A stretch of DNA of 64,000 nucleotides from contig CAJNDS010000913.1 of assembly GCA_905221605.1 (NCBI GenBank), positions 62,501 through 126,500 of the forward strand. The letters are read 5' to 3'. This document shows, in pieces, positions 1 through 9,890 of this stretch (its first letter is position 1; every line of letters starts with the position of its first letter). The stretch is from Symbiodinium natans (Eukaryota > Sar > Dinophyceae > Suessiales > Symbiodiniaceae). The translations under genes and the position numbers were made by a program. The notes below the pieces were generated by a model. The model saw nothing but the letters and a program-made list of their open reading frames with translations, was not told where the DNA came from and ran no database searches.

Positions 1-281
1 AGAAGCATGTGGAGGCAACTGGTGCGTGGGTGCTTGCTGCACCTCGAATGTTTATCTTTTGTTGCCTCGTCCTTGTGCCCGTGATGAATACCACGATGGC
101 CTTGAGCCAAGTGTCCTGTTTGGGTGTTCTGGCTAGCCACTGCCACCTTGCCGATGTGCACAACTTGGTGGATGCTACTGCCACGCACCTACCTATGGCA
201 TCTGATCTTTGCAGGCAACTCTGAAACTTGCCATGAAGATGGGCAAGGCATGAGCTGGGATGCCGAACGACGCTGCAGCTT

Positions 282-543
282 GTGCTCTACATGTGCTCCA
301 GAGCAAAGTGGAAGGCATTGGCACAGCGCATGCCGCAGGTCATCATTGTGACCAATGCCATGGAGCCTTGGGTGGAGACATCTTGCAGGCCCTTGCCGAA
401 TGATAAGATCCTTCTTAGAGCTAGCCAGGACAGAGCTTGCCCCGCAGCGACTGGCTGGCAGGAACTTCTTGCCTGCTTTGATGCCGATCGTGTCGCAGGT
501 GCAGGTCATTTATGTCCCTGGACACAGTTTAAAGGTGACGTGA
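282..543 (+). CDS. weak coding fragment, conserved dinoflagellate-type hypothetical
   Basis: Two overlapping + frames give pieces that read like parts of one conserved protein. One holds a stretch around VIIVTNAMEPWVETSC (about 330-385) and the other FLPALMPIVSQVQVIY (about 460-515). From memory these resemble a protein seen in dinoflagellates with a V-TNA-x-x-WV-x-x-SC motif, possibly of the HAD-like fold; this is recollection, not a search. The two pieces lie in different frames, so there is either a short intron or a frameshift between them. No start, stop or full domain can be fixed. Confidence 0.3.
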
Positions 544-1280
544 GCGTGTGTAAAGCGTAGTATCACTGTAGAACTTCCGTTCGGTGTGGAGTGAAGTTCA
601 GGGTTGTCTCAGGGTAGTGAGCCTCATTCGTCAAGCACACAGCAAGGAAGAGGGTGGTTCGATGGTTTTTTTTTGATGGAGGCTTTCCGAAAACTTCCAA
701 GCCCCTGCCTGAGGCCAGATCAGTTTTCGATACTATGACATGCGAAGCTGCAAAGAAGCAGGCAGAGCTACTTGGGATGTCAGCAGTCCCTTGCACTGCT
801 GCGCCAGTTTGTCAGAGTTATCGCTTGAAGTACCGCGAAGCAATGTGGCAATGTGAGATTCTGAGTGAGAAAGCGGTATTGCTGTCGGTAATTCGCATTG
901 CGCAACGAGACCACACAGGATAGATCGAAGGCCCGGTTTCTCTTGTTCAGGCACGTGGTTCGTCACCTGGCCGAGCCCTGCCTGGTTTGTACGCTGCAAA
1001 CGGCATGAACAAGGCAGGAGAGCACAGTGCTTCGCAGCATGTTGGGATGTTGGGATGTTGGGATGTTGGGATGTTGGGATGTTCGATTTTGCCGCTCTGT
1101 GGCAGTTGGGTGGCTCCAGCCAGCGCATGGCCGCAGCTCCCGTGGCACTCTCAGGCTTTTGTATCATTCGAGTTCTCCTTTGGCTCTCTTGCTGACGTCC
1201 TTAGGGCAGTTCGATGAGTCTATCGTTGTGTCGTTTGCGTGTGCTGTCAAGCTTGTTCGGGATTCGGCAAGTGCTGCTAA
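544..1280. other. no recognisable gene
   Basis: Only short unsupported reading frames are present. There is a T-run near 667 and an 8-bp tandem repeat listed separately. Nothing else was recognised. Confidence 0.5.
1041..1083 (+). repeat. 8-bp tandem repeat GTTGGGAT x5
   Basis: Five perfect head-to-tail copies of GTTGGGAT occupy 1041-1080, followed by a partial GTT. The unit is G-rich on the + strand. Confidence 0.95.
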
Positions 1281-2244
1281 TTGTCAAAGGTGGACGAAAT
1301 GGCCCCACAAAGATGGAAGGACGCTCACCTTGCGGCCGAAGCTCAGCTTGCCTGTGCTGCACCGCCTGCGACGCAGGAGATCGCTTTCGAGCAAGAGATC
1401 AGTGGCTTCTACTCTCGGTATGCTCACCAGAGCTGGAAGAACATCATCTCCATTGGTGCTTCGGCTTTGCTGGTCGATTCCAGAAATTTCTGCAGTATGC
1501 CGCCTGTACCGATAACTGCTTTGCTCTTCTTGGCGAGGTGATTCGATTTTTGAGCGTGATGCTGTCCGACGAGTGGTGATCAATCGGCCGACCGCCAACA
1601 GAAAGCTGGGCCCTCAAGTAGCTGTCAAGACACTCCTGGATGGCCAAGGCATGAGAGGCAGGTTGACAGATACTTGGCGTTCTCTGAACATGTTTTTCTT
1701 CTGGCTCTACCGCAGCCAAGGTGTCGAACAAAAACGGCCAAATTGTTAGATGAACCAGAAATTGATGAGTTGGTTGCCCAGGCGCGCAAAGCGTCGTCTG
1801 AGTGGGCTAAGCACCTGTAAGCAGCCGCGAAGCAGCACATAAGTCGAGCGAGCCGCCACAGCCTCTACAGATGCAGGTGCGTGTCATTCACGACGCTCTG
1901 GGGTTGATGGTGCAGCCTTCGCCTAAGCTCTTCGGGGAGTCTTTGTCGAGTTTCATTTTGAAGGGTCTCTTTTGCATTGTCGATCAGTATTGCCGAAGCT
2001 TTTCTATGCAAGGTACGATGGCAACCTCGACATTGAGATTGATGAGGAAGACCTCAAACTGGATCTCTCCCTCGTGATCTCCTCAGGATCTCAGGAAGAA
2101 GGGCCATCAATCGTGGGGAGGGGGGGGGGTGGGGGGTTCCTGCATGAATTTGCCAAGCTGCGACAATCTGCAGGCGGAGAAGATCATGGACAGGTGAAGT
2201 TTTGGCGCCTGTCCAGCGTGTCCTCTAGTACTTTAGCCCTGTGA
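1281..2244 (+). CDS. hypothetical multi-exon gene
   Basis: Several + strand segments have coding character but switch frame, as expected for exons. They are about 1281-1500 (a segment rich in Ala and Glu, then FYSRYAHQSWKN), about 1542-1735 (SIFERDAVRRVV, then RLTDTWRSLNMFFFWLYRSQG, with an AG|G acceptor at its start), about 1721-1819 (KLLDEPEIDELVAQARKASS) and about 1985-2110 (KLFYARYDGNLDIEIDEEDL). No family was recognised. A short G tract lies at about 2117-2134. The start codon and splice sites are not resolved, and it may be a decayed gene. Order and strand agree with the other host genes in the window. Confidence 0.35.
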
Positions 2245-3234
2245 CTGAAAATATTTCGAAATGCCACACACTGCGCTGCCATGGTTGAAGCCAATGAGAG
2301 CGGCTGATGGCATGACACGTGTTGTTTTGAACAAGAGATGGTCCTTTCAGTTGCTTAGTTTACAGTGGTCCTTCCGGGTTTCGGGTCGCCTTGCGGAGTG
2401 GCAGTGAGATGAGTAGGGCCACGGCCTAGGCAGTGACTCCACATGAAAGGCAGACCAGCCTTGGGAACAAGAGTCTTTCCGTCAGTCACAGGGCCATGCA
2501 AGTCGGCTTTTGCTTGCGGATTTCATTTTTTGGCTTGTGGATGTGTGTATGCATCTGTCTTTTCCGTGGCACCTTGTGCACATCCCATAGCCTTGCGTTG
2601 GAGTTGACTAGCCTCCTCACGTGTGAGTCTCAAAGAGACCTTCAAATATCTGAACACCTCCGTACAGCTCGGTGAGAACTAGGTGCAAGCATCATGAGAT
2701 GCGCGCACAACTAGTTCGAGGCGGCAATTTGAATGAGGCTGGAAGAGTCGACAGTTGTACATGGTCTATGATTCTATGATCTACCTGAGCATGTGTGCCG
2801 AACGACAATACAGATACACTGTCCAGCAAGGACTCATGCAGAAGATCCATTCCCGTTGCAGGAAGTGAGAAAAAATGTCCGTTTCGATGCCAATCACTAA
2901 GTCAGACTCACATCGCCTGTGCACATTGACCGACAATAAGCAGGAGGGAGGGTGCCTCACCTCCGTTAGTGGATGAGGTGTTCTGTACGCCGCAAACCAT
3001 CTCGTACGTTCGTGCACGCTTGGAAGACAAACTGTTTTGATCCTTATGGACTTGTGGGTGCCTTGGTGCCGTGCCGCTGTGAGCAAGCTCTTCCGTGACC
3101 TGTCTGCCGGTCTCATCTCAGGTTACACCGTAGGCTCTGTGGGTTGGTTTGAAACATGTCGTGGTGCCCGGTAGTGTCGGTAATTTTTTAATGGCCACCA
3201 CCGCCGCCCCGAAGACCCAAAACTCATAACCTCC
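2245..3234. other. no recognisable gene
   Basis: Short frames exist on both strands (for example a hydrophobic 80-residue + frame at 2433-2675), but none shows a domain, a signal or a neighbouring exon in register. Confidence 0.5.
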
Positions 3235-3846
3235 TCAACTTGTGGGTTGCGAGAGTGGTGGGAGCGGTGAGTGTGGGCATGCGCGAGAGTGGTGGTCTTG
3301 GTTGGGCAGGGGAGTCAGGTAAAAGCCCTCCCGACATAACAGAGACATCATGACCGTCAGTTTGTTTGGCCAGCTGGACCAAATCCCCGGACACGAGCAC
3401 CCCTTCTCTACGAGCATCACGACCATCAATCCAATTCGCCGCGAGCCAGATTTTAAGGCGCGGCAGGCGCCAGGCTTCTCGGATCCTACGGGTACTTCAC
3501 ACAACAAGCAGCAGCTTTCAGCACTACTAGGGGGGGTCTGCTGTGTGTCACGTGTGTGTCCCAGAAGGATGAGTTTCTGGATGTCGCAACCACTGCGATC
3601 TCCTTTAGAAACTTTGGCCTCGGAGCCCTTACTCGAATGACGGAAAGTCTCAGAAAAATGGTTGAGCTTGAGCAGGCACCCTATTGTTGAACAAACAAGC
3701 CAAAGCAGAGGGACAAGGGCGAGCCCTGCCAGACCTGTGGCAGCAAGCAGAGTTCTATCGTCAAGGTACAGCAGGGTTTTGAGCACCGGGGGCCGCTCTT
3801 TCAGCAACATCGCAGCATTCTCAGGCGGTTCCACGCAGTGTCGCAA
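3235..3846 (-). pseudogene. reverse-transcriptase-like fragment
   Basis: A 203-residue minus-strand frame contains LLYLDDRTLLAATG near its start. This resembles the Y-x-DD catalytic box of non-LTR reverse transcriptases in the dinoflagellate form YMDDR. It is followed at the right distance by a Trp-containing stretch and an LKLNH segment like the L-N-x-x-K motif. Downstream, RALKSGSRRIGLM fits the thumb of such elements. The upstream palm is missing. It points opposite to the retroelement copies that follow. The call rests on one motif plus its spacing, so it is tentative. Confidence 0.35.
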
Positions 3847-3872
3847 GGGCAGCGCGTGCCTCTCTTAGCGTA

Positions 3873-5498
3873 TTGAGCCCAACCATGGTTCAGGACCTTG
3901 TCGCGCTAACTGCGCGCCGCTTCCTGACAAAGCATAGGCCAATTACTTCGTTTCCACTGAGCCCTTCACGATGTACTCCCGGACCGCTCGACGACGCTGA
4001 AGCTCTCGAGCTGTTCGCGCATGCCGCGAACTTGCTCGAGGTCCTTGCCAACATCACTGCTGCATTCGTCTATCCCGCCTCACAGCATTGCGCAAGCCCG
4101 CTGGCGGCGAAATTGCGGGGGAGCGCCGCTGGCGACACGTTTCGCAGGCTCGTGGCGCCCTGCCTGGCACGTGTGCCGAACGTTAGATGACGCGACCCAC
4201 CCCTGCGGGCACTGATGCTCTGTCTGGCATGCTGCGTGCTGCCATCGACCTCGACGCTGACGTTGACGCTGCGATGGTGTCAGTCGACGACCGCATTGCG
4301 CCTACGACACCATTTCACGTGCTGCGTTCATGCGCAAGCTGCGCAACGTCGCCCCGGGCCTCGCGCCGTTCGTCCGCCTGTGGTATGGACCCCCTTTACT
4401 GCTGGAGCAAGGCGATGCGTTGGCCCCAGCCCGATGCCATTGTTGCGGCTGATGAACCCTTGTGCCCAAGGTGCATGCTTGGCCGCCTTCCTGCCGTTTA
4501 CGTTGTGACCACACCAGCGTGCGCGCGGGAAGCTCTCGACATCGTCACCTCGTCGATCGCTCCTGCGCCGGCGTCGCCGCCAATCTCGGCAAGACGCGCG
4601 CCCCCTGACATCGGCGAGCTAGGCCGAGCGAGGGTTTGTCACTCTGGGCGCGCCCATCGGCCACCCTGCTTATGTTGCACTGCGAGCGGATTGAGGCACT
4701 GCGATGTCGCTGCCGCTCTTGGACTTGGGCGTCAGTGTGCGGACTGCATTGATCCTGCCGCGTAAGTACTGGGCTGTGTGGGCTGACGCTCTGCCCGTAC
4801 TGTGCTGCCTGGACGAGCTCGATGCTGGGCCTCCAGGTACATACAAAGTCCCGTACGCAGCCACTTCTTGCCAATTAAGTGGTGAAAGTGGAACCTTTTG
4901 CGCGCAAGGCCTGCTGGGCAACAGAAGGAAGTGCGTTCACGACACCAACGACGCCATGCAGGATGTTTACCAACCATGGCATCATAACATTCTCCGTCCC
5001 ATCAATCCGGTTGAGGGTGGCGCCCCACTCGTTTACGACGCAAGGAGGGACCACACGAATGCCATAACATGGAAACGAGTTCGTGGTTTAGGATATTCAC
5101 CGGGCTGCGGTCTCACGCAATGCCCTTGGCCCTGGGTGACCGCGCTGTCGCGTGCCCGGCATTGAAGTCGTTGCCAACGGCCTCCCCGCTCACGCGTGCG
5201 GGCGAGCCCCACCCCCGGACCGACATCGAGCTGGGGCGCTCCGTCGTCGCTGCTGCGCTCGGCGGCGGCGCAAACGACACGGCGCGAACCCCGAACAACC
5301 ATATGCGATGCTGGCCGTGGTACCCGGCTTGGCCCATTGTCCGCCGAGTGTCAGCCAAAAAAGAAGGTGTCAGCCGCCACGCCCAGCACTCGATCCAACG
5401 CTTCTCACCGCCTCGCCCCATTATGGCTGTGCATGCGATCGACCGCGTGCTGGACGGCGACCAACCCCACCATCGCCGCGTCCACCCGGCCGAAGCGG
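3873..5498 (+). mobile_element. decayed retroelement copy A (GC-rich RT family)
   Basis: Degenerate relative of the copy at 9868-12318. Shared pieces appear in the same order in shifting frames: LDDAEALELFAHAANLL (about 3990), GDTFRRLVA (about 4130), AGTDALSGML then VSVDDRIA at the first palm aspartate motif (about 4205-4300), LRNVAPGLAPFVRLWYG (about 4340-4390), EQGDALAP (about 4405), VYVVTTPACAREALD (about 4495-4540), and YWAVWADALPV (about 4770-4800). The C-terminal domain is faintly visible as VANGLP and LTRAGEPHPRTDIELG at 5170-5235. Frameshifts and deletions are frequent and the Y-x-DD box itself is lost. It is very GC-rich compared with the host genes. It ends against the spliced-leader relict at about 5489. 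Confidence 0.75.
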
Positions 5499-5529
5499 CC
5501 ATTTTTGGCTCAAGCCATTTTGGCTCAAG
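5489..5529 (+). other. tandem relict dinoflagellate spliced leader
   Basis: The sequence CCATTTTTGGCTCAAG (5499-5514) is followed directly by CCATTTTGGCTCAAG (5515-5529). The 22-nt dinoflagellate leader ends in the same words (consensus ending GCCATTTTGGCTCAAG). The first copy carries one extra T and an altered upstream part. A leader embedded in the genome is the known mark of an mRNA that was trans-spliced, reverse transcribed and reinserted. Two in a row imply that a retroposed copy was transcribed, trans-spliced again and reinserted. Confidence 0.85.
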
Positions 5530-6539
5530 GTTACGTTACAAGGATTTTCAAGGACCCTGGCGGCGTGCTAGCTCGGGCTTTCGTGTTAATTTGGCCCCTT
5601 ACGGCTGTTTGGGCCCGCCTTGGGACCTCTTTGCGTTTCACGTGGCATTTGCCTGGCCCCCCCCCAGCGAGTAGGGGTTCTTACCATGAAAAAAAAGTTT
5701 TTAGAATGACAAGGGTTTCTTTAAGAATGATGATGGTTCTTGGAGTTTGAAGGCTTGAGAAGGCACGCTTGAAGGCAGGAGTAGAGCTTGAATTCAGTCC
5801 CGAGTCCAGGGTTTTGGGTGTGGTGTGAAGCGTGCTGCAGCCATTCTGGGCATTTTATGCTTTGTGGCTCTCGGTCGTAGCAGCCGCCTGGCCACGCTTG
5901 CGGCTCAATATTTTGCGAGTTCAGTCAGTCCTGAGTCACATTGGCAGTCATGCCATGCTCATGTGGCAGTCATGAGCCATGAGCAGTCAGTCAATGTTCG
6001 CAGAATTGTGAGCTTGTTTTTCTGCATGAGCTGACAAAGTGCCGTTCACATTGCTCAATTCCAAACCATCAGAACTTGAAGCAGTGACACAACGTCAATG
6101 TCAAGCCATCACTCAAAACTCGCCTGTGTTTTTTCATTGAGCTGGGTCAGAGTTTGTGTTTGCGCAACTGCGAATTTATGCTGTTGTCCTGGTTACCCTA
6201 TCTTTGTGCTGTGCTTTCGTTTTGCTGCTGTCGGCGTGGTGGGTGCGGCCGCCGGTGCCTGCTGCATCCACAGGCCACTTCTGGCACTGCCTCCGCCCTG
6301 CCAAGTCTGGGGCGCCGAGCAATGCGTCTCCTCACGAGGCACCTGAACTCTGCGCAGGCCAGCTGACCCACTAGCTCGGGCTGTGCAGTCTGTTGACGTC
6401 CTTTCCGCCATGTGCTCAAGACCCCCAAGTACCACCACTCAAGGCTCGCGTTCTGCCAGTCTTCGAGGACGAGAAGTGAAATTTCTTGTCTTTGGCCTGC
6501 TAGCGGCCAGCACTTGCTGCTGCATCTTCACGCATTGTT
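5530..6539. other. sequence downstream of the leader relict, no gene recognised
   Basis: This would be the retroposed body behind the leader relict, but no protein was recognised in it. A C-run at about 5660 is followed by an A-rich stretch (5687-5697) and T-rich low-complexity DNA. Around 5940-6000 short words such as CAGTCATG recur. Confidence 0.4.
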
Positions 6540-7400
6540 GGAAAGGGATTTCTCAAAAGACGTGTCCCGGCAGGCCATGCTCCAGGGCCGCGGCCTGAGC
6601 TCCACCCGCTTCTGCCCTACGCCCGCCAGTTTTATGGTTCTGACAACTCCTACACGTGGTTTGATGGGCAGGGGACCCCGCTGATACCAGCGCTGTACTC
6701 GCTGGCACAGCACCCGGCGCTCCAGGAGGTGCAGGAACAGCTGCGGGATGGCGAGGCGATCTTCGCGTTTTTCGACGTCACGTATATTATATCGCCCTGC
6801 CGGAGCGGATGCACGAAATTTATGAGGCGTACAGACGTGCTTTGAGGGCGCATTCACGTGTTGAAAAAAAACTCAACAGTCGCAAGACGCGTGTTGGACC
6901 GTGGCAGGCGAGGAGCCGCCTGGGTTGTCAGTGTTGCAGGGGGACGCTGACCGCAATCTGGGTTGGGAACTGGGCGCTCCCGCCGCAGCAGCAAGGGCTG
7001 ACGGTGCTTCGCACACTTTTCGGCAGTGACGCGTATGTGCGTCTGCGGCTCGCGCAGGAGCGCGAGGAGCACGATCGCCTGCTCCAACGAATCCCGCCCG
7101 TGAGGGACTTATGGGACTTGCAGGCTGCCTGGCGGCTACTGCGCTACTGCGCCGCCCCGCGGGCCAACTGCCTCGCACGACCCCGCCCTGACTCGTTGCC
7201 TCGCCACGCTCTTGGGCCATGCGGATGCACCGCCTCCCCAGTCGGAGCGAGCGGCGCACTTGCCCCTACGCTTCGGTGGCTTGGGTTTGCGCTGGGTTTG
7301 CGAGAGGCCGCAGCTTATCGCCATGCCCTTACTGGCCTCCTGGATGGACAGCCTCCCCGTCATCCAGGCGCGCTCGCCTTCGGCAGGCTAGGGGGGCCCT
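6540..7400 (+). mobile_element. decayed retroelement copy B (same RT family)
   Basis: Another remnant of the family at 9868-12318, covering the fingers/palm to thumb region only. Readable pieces are LPYARQFYG (about 6610), ALYSLAQHPALQEVQEQL (about 6690), GEAIFAFFDVTYIIS (about 6750-6795), where the family's Y/F-L-DD box has become FFDVT and so lost one catalytic Asp, then EREEHDRLLQRIP (about 7055-7100), LLRYCAAPRANCL (about 7135), ERAAHLPLRFGGLGLRWV (about 7245-7300) and SWMDSLPVIQAR (about 7340). Frame changes occur between almost all of these. Both ends are missing. Confidence 0.75.
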
Positions 7401-7573
7401 TGTTAATGTAATCTGGGAGGGGCGTTCGGCTGTTTTCAGAGGGCCGCCCAGACACGTGGAGGGGTGCCCCCCCCTAGGTGACATTTTTCCGGTTGGGGAG
7501 TGTCGAACGTCCAAATGTCGGCAGATCTTCCGGGACATTTTAGTATGATTTTTTTTTTATACCGGTCGGTTAT

Positions 7574-8557
7574 GGTCGCTCGCGCGCCCTGCCACATGTA
7601 TGAGGGTCAGAAAGCAGATTCGTTTTGCTGAGATGGCCATGTGGTGCAGCCTGGAGCCCGGGACAAGCTGGCCATGAAAAAAACTCACTTCCAAGAACCG
7701 CCCTAAGCCCTACAGGCCGAGAATCCCCGAACCGGAGAAACCCCTGCAGCCCAAATTCCCAAATTCCTGTAACCTAAACTCAGGTACCGGGTGGTCTGCT
7801 TAAAGAGAGGGTGTCCTCTTGTTTTCAGGTTGCAAGAACCGTGACATGACAGACACATCCGGCCTCTGGAGCTTCGAAACCATTCGAAACCTAGGCATTC
7901 GAAAATTGCTCCATCAGGCATTCGAACCTCTAATTGTTTTCTAATCCCTTTTAGCCCCTAAGCCCCAGGCCCTATACCGCCTATGCCGTAAAACCGGGGG
8001 CAGCTGCTCAGCCATTGCGGTTTCCAGCTTCTGCGACGCCGAGGCTTTGGGGTTTAGGGTTCTGAAAGGGTTCTGATTTTTTCTAGGAGTTGTAGGATTT
8101 TCTTTAGGGATGTTACGGCAGCTAGGGCCTGCTAGGGTTGAGGACGGTAGGGTTCAAGAACAGGGCCAGGCCCCACTTGCATCCTTGTTTATGCGAAAGC
8201 AAGCTTGTTCTCTGATCAATAGGCTTCCGAAAGGGGTAAGGTTTTGGGCTTTTGGTTTAGGGCTTCGGGGGTCGAAGCAGTCAGTTCACACATAGTGGCT
8301 GCTGCGGTCAGTCCTCACACAGTGGCTGGGCCTTTGCTCAACCTAGTTTCCACGAGGTGCCATGTCGCCTTCCAATGGGGATCGACTCTGCAGGCCAGGC
8401 TGTGAGTAGGTGAAAACACCTGCAGACCCAACGTGGGCCAGAAATCCATTTCGGAACAGACTTGGGTCTGCAAATTCAATCCAATTCGGTGATTCTTAAG
8501 AATCACAGAAGGGAGAAGGGGGACCGCCGTGCCAGCAGGCCGGGGCTCACGCAGTCC
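7574..8557 (+). repeat. left arm of ~2 kb inverted repeat
   Basis: This arm of about 984 bp is repeated in reverse complement at 8674-9636. Matching is continuous over almost the whole length with scattered substitutions and small indels. One example is an extra ATTCGAAACC-type block in this arm near 7880; the first ~35 bp also diverge in the middle. Each arm carries ATTCTTAAGAAT near the loop and several TTTAGGG/CCCTAA-like words. The short reading frames inside mirror each other across the axis and are not taken as genes. Confidence 0.95.
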
Positions 8558-8673
8558 AGGGACAGATTCACTTGCTTGGATCAGAATCGGTACCCGAAGC
8601 GGGGTACTGCAGCGGCACTGGAGGTGCAGCCGAATAGGCCTGGGATCTCTCTCCTGCCTGGTTTCTCCCTGTC
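8558..8673. other. loop/spacer of the inverted repeat
   Basis: A 116-bp unique spacer sits between the two arms. It has no reading frame of note. The arm boundaries are GCAGTCC on the left and GGACTGC on the right. Confidence 0.85.
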
Positions 8674-9636
8674 GGACTGCGTGAGCCCCGGCCTGCTGGC
8701 ACGGCGGTACCCCTTCTCCCTTCTATGATTCTTAAGAATCACCGAATTGGATTGAATTTGCAGACCCAAGTCTGTTCCGAAATGGATTTCTGGCCCAGGT
8801 TGGGTCTGCAGGTGTTTTCACCTACTCACAGCCTGGCCTGCAGAGTCGATCCCCATTGGAAGGCGACATGGCACCTCGTGGAAACTAGGTTGAGCAAAGG
8901 CCCAGCCACTGTGTGAGGACTGACCGCAGCAGCCACTATGTGTGAACTGACTGCTTCGACCCCCGAAGCCCTAAACCAAAAGCCCAAAACCTTACCCCTT
9001 TCGGAAGCCTATTGATCAGAGAACAAGCTTGCTTTCGCATAAACAAGGATGCAAGTGGGGCCTGGCCCTGTTCTTGAACCCTACCGTCCTCAACCCTAGC
9101 AGGCCCTAGCTGCCGTAACATCCCTAAAGAAAATCCTACAACTCCTAGAAAAAATCAGAACCCTTTCAGAACCCTAAACCCCAAAGCCTCGGCGTCGCAG
9201 AAGCTGGAAACCGCAATGGCTGAGCAGCTGCCCCCGGTTTTACGGCATAGGCGGTATAGGGCCTGGGGCTTAGGGGCTAAAAGGGATTAGAAAACAATTA
9301 GAGGTTCGAATGCCTGATGGAGCAATTTTCGAATGCCTAGGTTTCAAAGCTCCAGGGGCCGGATGTGTTTGTCATGTCACGGTTCTTGAAACCTGAAAAC
9401 AAGAGGACACCCTCTCTTTAAGCAGACCACCCGGTACCTGAGTTTAGGTTACAGGAATTTGGGAATTTGGGCTGCAGGGTTTTCTCCGGTTCGAAAATTC
9501 TCGGCCTGTAGGGCTTAGGGCGGTGCTTGGAAGTGAGTCTTTTTCATGGCCAGCTTGTCCAGGGCTCCAGGCTGCACCACATGGCCAGCTCAGCAAAAAA
9601 AATCTGCTTTCTGAGCCCTCACAGGTGTGAGCGACC
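8674..9636 (-). repeat. right arm of ~2 kb inverted repeat
   Basis: Reverse complement of 7574-8557. The outermost matching words are GGTCGCTC at the left end and GAGCGACC at the right end. No clear target-site duplication is visible outside the arms. Confidence 0.95.
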
Positions 9637-9775
9637 GCAGACAAACAAGGACTGGAATCGCCTCTGCATAATTTCAACGACAGCAGCCCAAACCCTCAGC
9701 CTGCCGAAAACATAACCCAAACCCTACACTGTACCCAGCCCTGCCAAAGCGTTGAACCCTATACAAAAAGCTGGA

Positions 9776-9890
9776 AATGTAATGTGGGGGGGGGTGGGTA
9801 ATGTAATGCGGGGGGGGGTTTCGCGAACGCGAGGCGGACCAAGGAGATTACAGATGTAGGTATAAAAATGTCCTGTGGGGGGGGGTGCTG
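9776..9890 (+). repeat. G-tract cluster upstream of copy C
   Basis: Three G runs of about 9-10 bases occur, the first two each preceded by the word TAATGTAATG or AATGTAATG. A similar TTAATGTAATCTGGG lies at about 7403, on the other side of the inverted repeat. The region separates the inverted repeat from retroelement copy C. Confidence 0.6.

Noticed and set aside
8558-8673. Inverted repeat as a missed sequencing-adapter artefact
   Set aside because: The loop is longer than a hairpin adapter and does not match one as remembered, and the arms differ by scattered substitutions and indels. A chimera is still possible and is noted in the finding.
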